From the NCBI GenBank assembly GCA_003222115.1, contig QHUL01000055.1, forward strand, positions 28,944-92,943: a DNA stretch of 64,000 nucleotides. Direction: 5' to 3'. The notes beneath the pieces were generated by a model. It saw only the letters and a list, made by a program, of their open reading frames with translations, was not told the origin of the DNA and searched no databases. This DNA comes from Gemmatimonadota bacterium. GTDB taxonomy: Bacteria; Gemmatimonadota; Gemmatimonadetes; Gemmatimonadales; GWC2-71-9. Both the position numbers and the translations under genes were made by a program. This document shows, in pieces, positions 53,301 to 62,435 of the stretch. Within the stretch, counting starts at the first letter, position 1; each line of letters opens with the position of its first letter.

Positions 53301-53443
53301 GAGACCGAGATGATGGGAGGATCGATGTCCGGGAGCTCGCGCACCGACAGCCGGGTGTACCCGATGACGCCGAAGAGGACGAGGGCGGCGCTCGCCATGC
53401 TGGCGAGCACCGGGCGCCGAATCGCAACCTCGGAGAGCTTCAT
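50357..53443 (-). CDS. RND efflux inner-membrane transporter (HAE-1 type)
   Basis: The 1028-residue proton-driven antiporter has the usual two repeats of six membrane helices and large periplasmic loops. It starts MKLSEVAIRRPVLASMASAALVLFGVIGY and has the proton-relay aspartates in GIVVDDAIIVLENAYRH, with LTPMLCAKVLRVPHEHG after helix 6. It is the first gene of the leftward operon pump-TolC-adaptor; its drug or solvent substrate is unknown. Confidence 0.95.
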   Translation of the reverse strand: MKLSEVAIRRPVLASMASAALVLFGVIGYTRLSVRELPDIDPPIISVSTTLPGANAQVVETAVTDVLEEELSTIQGLRTLSSSSSEEHSQITLEFNLDRPVDVAAQDVRDKVSRVRGRLPVDVLEPVIAKQQADAQPFYWLALSSPNYDLMQLSDVADRLVKARLQSLAGVGSAGVYGERRFAMRVWVQPDQLSARSLTVQDVEGAINARNVEIPAGRIESTRREFSVRSLGELKTPREFGELVVASQGGQLVKLKDVANVELGPEDNRSIFRYNGNPAVAIGVVRQSKANLIEVARRIREALPGIQQTLPPGVKLETAWDGSVFVTHSINDARLTLLIAAILVVLIIFVFLRNVRATVIPGLAIPASIVATFAIMYFLGFSINNFTLLALTIAIGIVVDDAIIVLENAYRHQEELHETPEQAATNGTNEIGFAVIATTIALVAVFTPLGFLRGSTGRLLSEFGIAVAGAVVISGFVALTLTPMLCAKVLRVPHEHGAIFKVLEQGFNAIAERYATLLRTALQHRGIVVAGTVVTVALAFVLYRNLKQELIPDDDRGFFLVVGFGPEGSSLEYTDGYVRQVEQIIGKVPEVQGYFTIIGGFAGGVNRAFVGVILKDWSERHRSVQQLVGMLFPQLFGIAGLQAFPYSPGALGFSQPVQFVVQNPDIGRLAQAMDTLVPRARAIKGLTNIDTDLRFNKPELRVTFDRDRAEDLGVPVRDVAAALQTFLGGRRVSTFTRNDKLYYVMVQLDPSHRNTPSDMSGIYLRGSGGQLVQLGALAKVAEGVGPRQINHFNRVPSFTLSASLIPPFAQGEALDSLDRLARQVLPPGSTTALAGDSREFKESGGALYFAFGVALLVVFMVLASQFESLVHPFTVLLAVPLAVTGALATLLLAALLHRPGGTINLYSEIGMVLLIGLVTKNSILLVEYTNQLKARGMEALAAVIEAGRIRLRPILMTSVATIMGAIPVMIGLGAGSTSRRPLGYAIVGGIFFSTVLTLFVVPVGYVLLNRLTAREPSHVRVARPVEAD

Positions 53444-53970
53444 GCCTGAATGCGTCCTTTCACCTCGGACGGGTGTGACCCATCGCCTCTACTGTAAACG
53501 AACGGGGCTCCGCGAAATCGACACGTCGAACGATCCCGTTCAGCGCCGCACGGCTTCATTTGCAGGATGAAAAGCTAACCGGGACTCCGGTCGTTCGCAG
53601 GGGCGACCCGACGGCTCGCCTCGATCCGTAAGTACCCCCGCACTCCGGTGGCTCCGCCGTCAGGCGAGGTTCGTGCCCGAATACACGGCTTGGTTCATGT
53701 CGTTGACGATCACGTACGTCGACGATGCCGAGCCCGTTTCTGCACGAGCGTATCTTGCCGTGAGGACGGTCCGGCCAACGGTGCCTTCGACGAAGGGGCG
53801 GATCCCGCCTTGGCGTCCCTCGCGCCGTCGGGAAGCAGATGGAAACGTCCCCGAGTTTCGTGTAGGATCAAGAGCCAGCCTGGAGCCCGGACGCTTCGGT
53901 GGGGTGCGCTTCACATCCCATCGCCCTCGTGCGTATGAATGGAGCCGAGACAGGAGCCCTGCCACTCAAC
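53444..53970. other. Divergent region between two RND efflux operons
   Basis: The 527 nt hold the start regions of both efflux operons and are less GC-rich than the genes. Overlapping frames on both strands (for example a 101-residue one on the minus strand) have no recognisable product. A TACAGT box on the minus strand at 53496-53491 could be a -10 for the leftward pump. I found no clear operator palindrome and no regulator gene. Confidence 0.45.
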
Positions 53971-55461
53971 ATGGTGACTGCAAGCGAGCCTTCTCCCACG
54001 CGCCGGATGGGAGCGCGGGCGCTGGCCGCGCTCGCGGCGCTCGCCGCCGCCTGCTTCCCCAACCCCCCGGGCGTGCGGGGCGTCGCCGGGACGGCCCCGA
54101 CCCCCAGCGTGTTCTGGACACCGCCGCGCGAGCGGGGGGCGCGGGACACCACCCGCCCCGCCCCGGCCGTGCCGCCGGAGCTGACGGAGCGCGTGCAGGG
54201 GTTGCAGCTCACCGACGTGATCGATATCGCGCTGCGCAACAACTCGGCGACGGCCGCGGCCTGGGCGGACGCCCGCGCCGCCGCAGCCACCTACGGGGCC
54301 GCGCGGGGACAGTATTACCCGACCATCTCCCTGGACGGCGCCGTCACGGCGATCAAGACGGTCCCGTCGGCCGGCCGCTCCGCGGTGCAGCAGCAGTTCT
54401 ACGGCCCGACGCTCAACCTGTCCTGGCTGCTGTTCGACCTGGGGGGGCGGTCCGGATCGATCGGCGAAGCGCGCGAGGCGCTGCTGGCGGCGGACTGGAG
54501 CCACAATGCCGTGATCCAGAACGTGGTGCTGGGAGTCGAGAGCGCCTACTTCGGCTACATGGCGACGAAGGCGCTGCTCGTGGCGCAGCAGACCACGCTC
54601 AAGGAGGCGCAGGCCAATCTCCAGGCGGCGGAGGAGCGCCACCGGGTGGGGCTCGCCACCATCGCTGACGTGCTCCAGGCGAAGACGGCGCTGTCGCGGG
54701 CGCAGCTCACCCTGGAGACGACCCAAGGGGCCCTGCAGACGACGCGCGGCGCGCTGGCGCTCTCCATGGGCCTCCCGGCGAACGTCCCCTACGACGTCGC
54801 GCTCCCCCCCGATACGCTGCCGCCGCTCGGCATCAGCGACAGCGTGGACGCGCTGATCGAGCGGGCGGTGCGGGAGCGCCCCGACCTCGCCGCCGCCCGG
54901 GCGGAGGCGCGGGCAGTCCAGGCCCGCGTGAGCGTGGCGCGCGCCCAGGCGCTGCCGTCGCTGGTTGTGAGCGGGAGCACTGGCGAGACGTATTTTCTCA
55001 ACACCTCGACCTTCGGCAACAGCTACACGGCGAGCATCGCGATTCAGATTCCGCTGTTCTCGGGGTGGTCGCAGATTTATGGGGTGAAGGCAGCCGCCGC
55101 CGCCGCGCGAGCGGCAGAGCAGCGCGCGCACGGGATGGAGCAGCAGGTGATCTTCCAGGTATTCGATGCCTACTACGGGCTTCGCACCGCCACGCAGCAG
55201 GTGCGCACCAGCGCCGACCTGCTCGCGAGCGCGACGCAGTCGGAAGACGTGGCCCTCGGCCGCTACAAGGCCGGGGCCGGGAGCCTGCTCGACCTCCTGA
55301 CGGCGCAGGCGGCGCTCTCCGACGCCCGGGCGCAGGCCATCCAGGCGCGCTTCTCCTGGTACACGGCGCTGGCGCAGCTCGCGCACGATGCCGGCATTCT
55401 CGGCCTCGACGGAAGGAGCCCGCTGCACGTCCAACCAGACTCCTCGAGGATCAACCGCTAG
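53971..55461 (+). CDS. TolC/OprM-family outer-membrane lipoprotein
   Basis: The protein has a lipobox (LAALAAACFPNPP) and two TolC-type halves (VIDIALRNNSATAAAWADARA and LIERAVRERPDLAAARAEARA), with IPLFSGWSQIYGVKAAAAAA and AGAGSLLDLLTAQAALSDA near the end. I use ATG 53971 (496 residues), with AGGAG about 14 nt upstream; ATG 54007 would also keep the whole lipoprotein signal. It is the first gene of the rightward efflux operon. Confidence 0.9.
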   Translation: MVTASEPSPTRRMGARALAALAALAAACFPNPPGVRGVAGTAPTPSVFWTPPRERGARDTTRPAPAVPPELTERVQGLQLTDVIDIALRNNSATAAAWADARAAAATYGAARGQYYPTISLDGAVTAIKTVPSAGRSAVQQQFYGPTLNLSWLLFDLGGRSGSIGEAREALLAADWSHNAVIQNVVLGVESAYFGYMATKALLVAQQTTLKEAQANLQAAEERHRVGLATIADVLQAKTALSRAQLTLETTQGALQTTRGALALSMGLPANVPYDVALPPDTLPPLGISDSVDALIERAVRERPDLAAARAEARAVQARVSVARAQALPSLVVSGSTGETYFLNTSTFGNSYTASIAIQIPLFSGWSQIYGVKAAAAAARAAEQRAHGMEQQVIFQVFDAYYGLRTATQQVRTSADLLASATQSEDVALGRYKAGAGSLLDLLTAQAALSDARAQAIQARFSWYTALAQLAHDAGILGLDGRSPLHVQPDSSRINR

Positions 55462-56577
55462 GTGAAGACCACGGCCGCAGCCACGATCGCCGCGCTGCTC
55501 CTCGTGCTCGGCTGCTCGCGCAAGGGGGCGAGCGGCCCGCCCCGCGTCCCGGTCACCGTGGCGCGCGCCGAGCAGCGACCTGTGCCCTACGAGATCGTCG
55601 CCACCGGGACTGCCGAGCCGCGGCAGACGGTGGCGGTGCAGTCGCAGGTGACGGGCGTGCTGACCCGCGTGGCGTTCCGGGAGGGGGACGAGGTCGCGCC
55701 CGGCCAGGTGCTGTTCCAGATCGACCCGCGGCCGTTCCAGGCGGCGCTCGACCAGGCGCGCGCGATGCTGGCGCGCGACGCCGCCCAAGCTGAGAACGCC
55801 GCGCTCGACGCCACGCGCTACGCCGAGCTGGTGAAGCAGGACTACGTCACGAAGCAGGACTACGATGCGAAGCGCGCCAACGCCGAGGCCCTGCAGGCGG
55901 CGGTGCGGGCCGACTCGGCGGCCGTCGCGAACGCCCAGCTCAGCCTGGAGTACGCCACCATCCGCGCCCTCATCGCCGGCCGCACCGGCCGGCTGCTCGT
56001 GCGTGAGGGCAACCTGGTGCGGGCGACCGCCAGTGACACGCTCGTCGTGATCAACCGGATCCAACCCATCCTCGTGCGGTTCGCGGTCCCGGAGCTGCAC
56101 CTCCCGGACATCCAGCGCTACCGCAAGAACCGGCTGCCCGTGCTCGTGAGCCCGTCGAAAGAAGACACCACCGTCAGCGAGGGGGTGCTCACGTTCGTGG
56201 ACAACAGCGTCGACACGACCACGGGGACGGTGCTGCTCAAGGCCGAGTTCCCGAACCGGGACAGCGCGCTGTGGCCGGGCGAGTTCCTGAGCGTGCGGCT
56301 GCGGCTGTACGTCGAGCAGCAGGCCCTGGTCGTGCCGGGCCAGGCCGTGATGACGGGCCAGCAGGGGACGTACGTGTTCGTCGTGAACCAGGACGGCACC
56401 GCGCGCTCGCAGCCGGTGACGATCGAGCGCACGGCGGGAGCCTACGCCGTGATCGGCCAGGGCGTGCAGGCGGGGGACGAAGTCGTCACCGACGGCCAGG
56501 TGCGCCTCGTGCCGGGCGCGCCCGTGGAAGTGAAGGGCGTGGCGGAGCCCGCACGCGAGCTGGAGGCGGACAAATGA
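55462..56577 (+). CDS. RND efflux periplasmic adaptor (membrane fusion protein)
   Basis: The 371-residue lipoprotein (Cys in LLVLGCSRKG) has the barrel-sandwich halves PRQTVAVQSQVTGVLTRV and ATIRALIAGRTGRLLVREG, a helical hairpin and the beta-barrel and proximal domains. It belongs to the MdtA/AcrA type. The start is GTG 55462, immediately after the TolC stop, and its end overlaps the pump start (ATGA). Confidence 0.94.
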   Translation: MKTTAAATIAALLLVLGCSRKGASGPPRVPVTVARAEQRPVPYEIVATGTAEPRQTVAVQSQVTGVLTRVAFREGDEVAPGQVLFQIDPRPFQAALDQARAMLARDAAQAENAALDATRYAELVKQDYVTKQDYDAKRANAEALQAAVRADSAAVANAQLSLEYATIRALIAGRTGRLLVREGNLVRATASDTLVVINRIQPILVRFAVPELHLPDIQRYRKNRLPVLVSPSKEDTTVSEGVLTFVDNSVDTTTGTVLLKAEFPNRDSALWPGEFLSVRLRLYVEQQALVVPGQAVMTGQQGTYVFVVNQDGTARSQPVTIERTAGAYAVIGQGVQAGDEVVTDGQVRLVPGAPVEVKGVAEPARELEADK

Positions 56578-59500
56578 ACATCTCCGCGCTGTTCATCAGG
56601 CGACCCGTCATGACGACGCTCGTCATGCTGGGGATCTTCGTCTTCGGGCTGATGGCCTACCGGCTGCTGCCGGTGAGCAATCTGCCGAACGTGGACTTCC
56701 CCACCATCACGGTGAGCGCGAGCCTACCGGGCGCGAGCCCCGAGACGATGGCGTCCGCCGTGGCGACGCCGCTGGAGAAGCAGTTCTCGACGATCGCCGG
56801 CGTGGACCAGATGACCTCGTCGTCGAGCCTTGGCAGCACGAGCATCACGCTGCAGTTCACCCTGGACCGCAACATCGACGCCGCCGCGCAGGACGTGCAG
56901 GCGGCGATCTCCAAGACGCTGCGCCAGCTCCCGAGCGGCCTCCTGCCGCCCACCTACCAGAAGGTGAACCCGGCCGACCAGCCGATCGTCTACTACGCAC
57001 TGAGCTCGAAGACGCTGTCGTTGCCCGCGCTGGACGAGTACGCCGAGACCTTCATCGCGCAGCGCCTGTCCACGGTCAGCGGCGTGGCGCAGGTCAACGT
57101 GTACGGCGCCGCCAAGTACGCCGTGCGCATTCAGCTCGATCCCAAGGCCCTGGCCGGCCGCGCCCTCGGCATCGACGAAGTGGCGAGCGCGGTCGACGCC
57201 GGCAACGTCAACCTGCCGACCGGTGTCCTGTGGGGCCCGCACCGCGCCTACACGGTCCAGGCGAACGGGCAGCTGCAGGACGCCGCGGCGTTCCGACCCC
57301 TCGTCGTGGCCTACCGCAAGGGCGCGCCCGTGCGCCTCCAGGACATCGGCCAGGTGCTGGACGACGTGCAGGACAACAAGAGCGCCGCCTGGTACAACGG
57401 CAGTCGGACCATCGTGCTCGCCATCCAGCGACAGCCGGGCACCAACACCGTCGGGGTCGCGAGCCGCGTACGGAGCGTCATGGCGGGCCTGAAGCAGCAG
57501 CTCCCGGGATCCGTGGACCTGCAGCTGCGCTACGACCGCTCGGACTCGATTCGCGCCTCGCTCGCGGACGTGCAGTTCACGCTGTCCGTCACCCTGGGGC
57601 TCGTCGTCCTGGTCATCTTCCTCTTCCTCCGCAACCTCTCGGCGACGGTCATCCCGAGTCTGGCGCTGCCGCTCTCGCTCGTGGGAACGTTCGCGGTGAT
57701 GTACGCGCTCGATTACAGCCTCGACAATCTCTCCATGATGGCGCTCACCCTGTCCGTGGGGTTCGTGGTGGACGACGCCATCGTGATGCTCGAGAACATC
57801 GTGCGCCACATGGAGAAAGGAGAGCCGCCGCTAGCCGCGGCGTTCGACGGGGCGCGGGAGGTCGGGTTCACGATCCTGTCGATGACGCTGTCGCTGGCGG
57901 CGGTCTTCATCCCGGTGCTCTTCATGGGCGGGATCGTGGGCCGGTTGTTCCACGAGTTCGCCGTGACCATCGGCTCCGCCATTCTCGTGTCCGGGCTCGT
58001 GTCGCTGACCCTGACGCCGATGTTGTGCAGCCGCTTCCTGCGGCCGTCGCGCGAAGCGCACCACGGGAAGCTGTACGAGCAGTCGGAGCGCGTGTACCAG
58101 GAGGTACTGGGCTGGTACGAGCGCAGCCTCGACTGGGTGATGAACCGCCGCCCGGCGGCGATGGCCTTCTCGGCGGCCATCCTGCTCGGCACGGGCCTCC
58201 TGTTCGTGGCCGTCCCGAAGGGCTTCCTTCCGAGCGAGGACAACTCCCAGATCTTCGGGACCACGGAAACCGTCGAGGGCACGTCGTTCGACGACCTGGT
58301 GAGCCATCAGCTGCAGGTGATGGCGGTGCTGCAGCAGGATCCCAACGTGGTGGGCACGATGTCGTTCCTCGGCGGCGGCGGCACGATCAACCAGGGGCGC
58401 GTCTTCATGCAGCTCAAGCCCCGCTCGCAGCGCCGCGTGAGCGTGGACGACCTGATCCGCTACTTCAATGACAAGCTGGCCGGGATCCCCGGGATCCAGG
58501 TATTCCTCCAGAACCCGCCGCCCATCCAGATCGGCGGCCGCCGCACGAAGAGCCTGTACCAGTTCACGCTCCAGAGCCCCGACCGGATCGGGTTGTACGA
58601 CAACGCGACGCGGCTGGCGACTCAGCTCCGCAAGCTGCCGGATTTGCTGAACGTCACGAGCGACGTGCAGATCTCGAGCCCGCAGGCCACGGTGACCATC
58701 AACCGGGACCGGGCCGCAGCGCTCGGCATCACGGCCGAGCAGGTGGAAGAGGCGCTGTACAACGCCTACGGGGCGCGCCAGGTCTCGACGATCTACACGG
58801 CGACCAACCAGTACTGGGTGGTGATGGAGCTCTTGCCCCAGTACCAACAGGACCTGTCGGCGCTGAACCTCCTGTACATCCGCTCGCGCACCGGCACGCT
58901 GGTGCCGCTCGCGTCCATCGCCACCCTGGGCTCGAGCGTGGGCCCGCTCACGGTGAACCACGCGGGGCAGCTGCCTTCGGTCACGATTTCGTTCGACCTG
59001 CGGCAGGGAGTCGCCATCGGCACCGCCGTCACGCAGGTGCAGCGCATCGCGCAGCAGTCCCTGCCCTCCAGCATCACGACGAGCTTCGCCGGCACCGCGC
59101 AGGCGTTCCAGTCGAGCCAGGCGGGCCTGCTGCTGCTGCTGATCCTTTCCGTGCTCGTGATCTACATGGTGCTCGGCATCCTGTACGAGAGCTTCATCCA
59201 CCCGCTCACCATCCTGTCGGCACTGCCGTTCGCGGCATTCGGGGCGCTCCTGACGCTGCTCATTTTCCGGGTGGACCTCAGCGTGTACGCTTTCGTCGGC
59301 GTCATCATGCTCGTCGGGCTCGTGAAGAAGAACGGGATCATGATGATCGACTTCGCGCTCGAGGCGCAGCGTACGGAAGGCAAGTCGCCGCGGGATGCGA
59401 TCCTGCAGGCGTGCAGCATCCGGTTCCGGCCGATCATGATGACCACGATGGCGGCGCTGATGGGCACGCTGCCGATCGCCCTGGGGGTGGGCACGGGCTC

Positions 59501-59684
59501 CGAGTCCCGCCGGCCGCTCGGCATCGCCGTGGTGGGCGGGCTCGCGTTCTCGCAGCTCGTCACGCTGTATGTGACGCCGGTGATCTACACCTACCTCGAC
59601 ACGCTGCAGCAGCGCCTGGGGAAGTTCTCGCTGGTGCGCCCGGCGCCGGCCCGTCCGCTACCCGGGGGCGCGCCGGCGGACTGA
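56574..59684 (+). CDS. RND efflux inner-membrane transporter (MdtB/MdtC-like)
   Basis: The 1036-residue proton antiporter starts MNISALFIRRPVMTTLVMLG and has the relay aspartates in GFVVDDAIVMLENIVRH and LTPMLCSRFLRPSREAH. SVDDLIRYFNDKLAGIPGIQVF and GGRRTKSLYQFTLQSPD are typical of the MdtBC subgroup. Only one pump protein is present, so it would work as a homotrimer. ATG 56574 overlaps the adaptor stop. Confidence 0.95.
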   Translation: MNISALFIRRPVMTTLVMLGIFVFGLMAYRLLPVSNLPNVDFPTITVSASLPGASPETMASAVATPLEKQFSTIAGVDQMTSSSSLGSTSITLQFTLDRNIDAAAQDVQAAISKTLRQLPSGLLPPTYQKVNPADQPIVYYALSSKTLSLPALDEYAETFIAQRLSTVSGVAQVNVYGAAKYAVRIQLDPKALAGRALGIDEVASAVDAGNVNLPTGVLWGPHRAYTVQANGQLQDAAAFRPLVVAYRKGAPVRLQDIGQVLDDVQDNKSAAWYNGSRTIVLAIQRQPGTNTVGVASRVRSVMAGLKQQLPGSVDLQLRYDRSDSIRASLADVQFTLSVTLGLVVLVIFLFLRNLSATVIPSLALPLSLVGTFAVMYALDYSLDNLSMMALTLSVGFVVDDAIVMLENIVRHMEKGEPPLAAAFDGAREVGFTILSMTLSLAAVFIPVLFMGGIVGRLFHEFAVTIGSAILVSGLVSLTLTPMLCSRFLRPSREAHHGKLYEQSERVYQEVLGWYERSLDWVMNRRPAAMAFSAAILLGTGLLFVAVPKGFLPSEDNSQIFGTTETVEGTSFDDLVSHQLQVMAVLQQDPNVVGTMSFLGGGGTINQGRVFMQLKPRSQRRVSVDDLIRYFNDKLAGIPGIQVFLQNPPPIQIGGRRTKSLYQFTLQSPDRIGLYDNATRLATQLRKLPDLLNVTSDVQISSPQATVTINRDRAAALGITAEQVEEALYNAYGARQVSTIYTATNQYWVVMELLPQYQQDLSALNLLYIRSRTGTLVPLASIATLGSSVGPLTVNHAGQLPSVTISFDLRQGVAIGTAVTQVQRIAQQSLPSSITTSFAGTAQAFQSSQAGLLLLLILSVLVIYMVLGILYESFIHPLTILSALPFAAFGALLTLLIFRVDLSVYAFVGVIMLVGLVKKNGIMMIDFALEAQRTEGKSPRDAILQACSIRFRPIMMTTMAALMGTLPIALGVGTGSESRRPLGIAVVGGLAFSQLVTLYVTPVIYTYLDTLQQRLGKFSLVRPAPARPLPGGAPAD

Positions 59685-59700
59685 CGGCGAGGACCGCCGT
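59684..59700. terminator. Candidate bidirectional hairpin between convergent genes
   Basis: ACGGCG (59684-59689), a 5-nt loop and CGCCGT (59695-59700) form a perfect GC-rich 6-bp stem in the 22-nt gap between the rightward efflux operon and the leftward kinase gene. No T-run follows on either side, so its strength is uncertain. Confidence 0.4.
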
Positions 59701-59706
59701 GGAGCC

Positions 59707-62349
59707 CTACTCCTTCGGTTTGACCAGCTCCCGGAAGGGTGCATAGTCGCGCAGCGCTTCGAACGCGAGATCGACGTGCAGCGCGTGGGCGTGTGGGTAC
59801 CCCTGTGCGAACGCGTCCCGGAGGAGGGCGACGGCTCCCTCCCGCTCGCCGAGCAGCGCCTGGATGCGCGCCCGCCAGACCGCGTGCCGCCCGAAAATAT
59901 AGGGCCGCTTCACTCCCGCGAGTGCACTGTCGACGCGGAGTGCCTGCTCGCGGTTTCCTTGGCGTGCTGCGATAGCCCCCAGGTACCCGAGATAGTCCAT
60001 CTGGTCCCACCCGTCCCCCATTACGGCGGCGGCCGCGAGGGAGTCGCTCCGGCCCGGCCCCCTCCTCGCCGCAAGGCGCTCGAATTCACGCCGCGCGTCA
60101 TCGAGCCGTCCCGCCGTGTAGGAAACGAGCGCGACGCGATAGCGGTGCGGCTCGGATGCCACCTCCGCGGGCGGACGGGTGGCCAGCCAGTCGCGAGCCT
60201 GGGCTAGCACCGTGTCTCCTTCCGTGGGATGACCGTGTGCGCGCAGCTCGACCGCGGCAAGCAGCAACGCATCCGCCGGCGTCCAGCCCTGTGAGGGTGG
60301 AAGGTTCACGCTCGCCGCGAGCCGGCGAGTCACCTCCTCCGCTCGGCCGAGCGCCGCGAGAGCTCGGATCTGCGTGGTCAGGACCTGCGGGTTGTCGGGA
60401 AACCGGCGCGCGCCTTCGAGCGCCTGCTTGAGCTCGCGGCGATGGTCGCCCAGCTGGTGCAATGCGGTGGTGAGGTCGTACCAGTACACCCACCAGCCGT
60501 GGGTGAATCCGCGGTCGGGACCGAGCGCCATCAGGGCGTTCACCGCCTCGCGCGGACGATTGAGCGCCATCGCATCCTCGGCGACCAGGTAGAGGGTCTC
60601 GGACGCGGGCGCGAGGTTCGCCATTCCGCGCGCGGCGCGGAGCGCCTCGACCGCATCACCCCGGCACGTCGCCAGCACCCACGCCAGGTAGGACCGGTCG
60701 AGCGGAGCGAGCCGCCCGGCGTGCGGCTCCAGGGCGTGGCCGATGGCATCCGCTGCCGCAAACTCGCCGAGGTTCATGTGAGCGTTGGCGGCGAAGATGA
60801 GGGGCAGCCGGAACGTCGTGTCTACCGCCGACGCCCGCTCGAAGTGTGCGATCGCCCCGCGCATGTCGAACTGGACGAACCGGTCCAAGCCCGCGATGAA
60901 CTCCTGGTAGGCCTGGAAGTTGGGCGGTTGACTGGCGGTCGTCGCCCAACGGCTGAGGCGCGAGTCGAACAGCGTCGCCAGCACGGCCATGACACGCTGG
61001 CGCAGGGCTTCGACCGCGGTGAGCGGCTGAGCCAGCGGCCCGGCGACCGGATCGAGGGCGCGCAGGACCTTGCCGTCCGCGGCCGCCGAGATCTGGATCT
61101 GAAACCGGACGCTGTCCGCCTGGCGGTAGTAGGCGCCCCAGACCACCGTGCCGGCACCGGTCTCCCGGCCGAGTGCACGGAGCCCGGCGGCGTCGAGGTG
61201 GCCGGGACCGTGCTGTCCCGACGCCAGCGACGCGGTCATCACGGACATCGAGGGGACGACCTCGACGAGACCGGTCTGCGCGAGCCCCTGGGTCACCCAG
61301 TCGGCCGCCATGTGGCCGAGGTTGTCGAGCGCCGGGTCGCCGGTGTGATTCTCGATCACGGCCACGACGACCCGACGCTGGTTGAGATCCGGCGCCCGGC
61401 CGCGCAGCACCACGGCCGCACCGCCGAGACCGACCGCCAGGAGCCCCGCTCCCGCGAGGACTCGGCGCCCCCGCCGCCCCGCGAGGATTCCCCGCGTGGG
61501 GACGCTCGTGCGATGGGGGGATCCCCCGAGCGCCGCCGCCAGCGCTCCGGCCGTGGGGAAGCGATCGTCGGGGAGCGGGGCGAGCGCCTTCGAGACCGCG
61601 TGTTTCACGGCCCGGGCGACGTTGGCATCGGCCCGGCGCAGCGCAGGACTCGACTCCAGCGCGCTCCAGTTGTGGATCAGCCGCTCGGTGAGGCTCATGA
61701 CCCGCGGCTCACCGGCCAGCATCTCGAACAGCACGCACCCGAGGCTGTAGACGTCGGTCCGCGCGTCGAGCTGGCCGCTGCCGATCGCCTGCTCGGGGCT
61801 CATGTAGCCGGGGGACCCCATCGACTGACCGGTCTGCGTGAGCGTCAGTGTGCCGGCGGCGCTGATCGCGCGCGCGATCCCGAAGTCGGCGACGATGGCG
61901 TGGTCGCCCGTCAGCAGAATGTTCTCGGGCTTGATGTCGCGGTGAATGATCCCCTGTGCGTGCGCGAACCCGAGCGCGTCCGCCACGTCGCGCGTGATGT
62001 GGAGTGCGTCCGCGAGCGCGAGCTTGCGCTCACGCAGCAGGCGATGCCGCAGCGACTCCCCTTCTACGTACGGCATGACGTAGTAGAACAGTCCGGCCGC
62101 CTCCCCGGCCGCAAAGATCGGGACGATGTGGGGATGGCTGAGCTTGGAGGACAGGTCCACTTCGCGGATGAACCGCTCGCGCAGCAGGCGGGTGCTGATC
62201 TCCGGGTCGAGCACCTTGATCGCCACGCGGCGACGCGGGTGCTGCTCCACCGCCAGGTAGACGCGGGCCATGCCGCCGGCGCCGATCTGGCGCTCCACGT
62301 CGAAGCGCGGGGCGAGACTTTCGCGGAGCGAATCGAGGACGTCGAGCAT
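59707..62349 (-). CDS. Ser/Thr protein kinase with C-terminal tetratricopeptide-like region
   Basis: The 880-residue membrane protein has a Hanks-type kinase domain: Gly loop IGAGGMARVY (22-31), Lys45 in VAIKVL, HRDIKPEN with catalytic Asp138, DFG at 155-157 and SPGYMSPEQAIGSGQ. One membrane helix lies near 290-315 (RVLAGAGLLAVGLGGAAVVL). The periplasmic part has a TolB-N-like domain (VVVAVIENHTGDPALDNLGH) and then helical repeats of the TPR type to the end. Its substrate is unknown. ATG 62349 is preceded at 7 nt by a TAACTT box. Confidence 0.92.
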   Translation of the reverse strand: MLDVLDSLRESLAPRFDVERQIGAGGMARVYLAVEQHPRRRVAIKVLDPEISTRLLRERFIREVDLSSKLSHPHIVPIFAAGEAAGLFYYVMPYVEGESLRHRLLRERKLALADALHITRDVADALGFAHAQGIIHRDIKPENILLTGDHAIVADFGIARAISAAGTLTLTQTGQSMGSPGYMSPEQAIGSGQLDARTDVYSLGCVLFEMLAGEPRVMSLTERLIHNWSALESSPALRRADANVARAVKHAVSKALAPLPDDRFPTAGALAAALGGSPHRTSVPTRGILAGRRGRRVLAGAGLLAVGLGGAAVVLRGRAPDLNQRRVVVAVIENHTGDPALDNLGHMAADWVTQGLAQTGLVEVVPSMSVMTASLASGQHGPGHLDAAGLRALGRETGAGTVVWGAYYRQADSVRFQIQISAAADGKVLRALDPVAGPLAQPLTAVEALRQRVMAVLATLFDSRLSRWATTASQPPNFQAYQEFIAGLDRFVQFDMRGAIAHFERASAVDTTFRLPLIFAANAHMNLGEFAAADAIGHALEPHAGRLAPLDRSYLAWVLATCRGDAVEALRAARGMANLAPASETLYLVAEDAMALNRPREAVNALMALGPDRGFTHGWWVYWYDLTTALHQLGDHRRELKQALEGARRFPDNPQVLTTQIRALAALGRAEEVTRRLAASVNLPPSQGWTPADALLLAAVELRAHGHPTEGDTVLAQARDWLATRPPAEVASEPHRYRVALVSYTAGRLDDARREFERLAARRGPGRSDSLAAAAVMGDGWDQMDYLGYLGAIAARQGNREQALRVDSALAGVKRPYIFGRHAVWRARIQALLGEREGAVALLRDAFAQGYPHAHALHVDLAFEALRDYAPFRELVKPKE

Positions 62350-62356
62350 CGCCGTC

Positions 62357-62362
62357 AAGTTA
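62357..62362 (-). promoter_or_regulatory. -10 box of the kinase gene, probably leaderless
   Basis: TAACTT on the minus strand (62362-62357) ends 7 nt before ATG 62349. I found no good -35 box. The divergent gene also has a -10 box close to its start, within the same 86-nt gap. Confidence 0.45.
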
Positions 62363-62423
62363 GCGTTGGGTGGCGGGCGAGGCGAGCGACGCGGGGGCTA
62401 CTGGCCGATTTTGCGCCGGGAGC

Positions 62424-62429
62424 TACAAT
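62424..62429 (+). promoter_or_regulatory. -10 box of the DUF4956 gene, probably leaderless
   Basis: TACAAT (five of six consensus bases) ends 6 nt before GTG 62436. No strong -35 box is visible 16 to 18 nt upstream. Confidence 0.5.
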
Positions 62430-62435
62430 TTCTGG

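Noticed and set aside
53660..53965. 101-residue minus-strand frame and overlapping plus-strand frames between the efflux operons
   Set aside because: No ribosome binding site, no domain and mutual overlap; more likely chance frames in a regulatory region.
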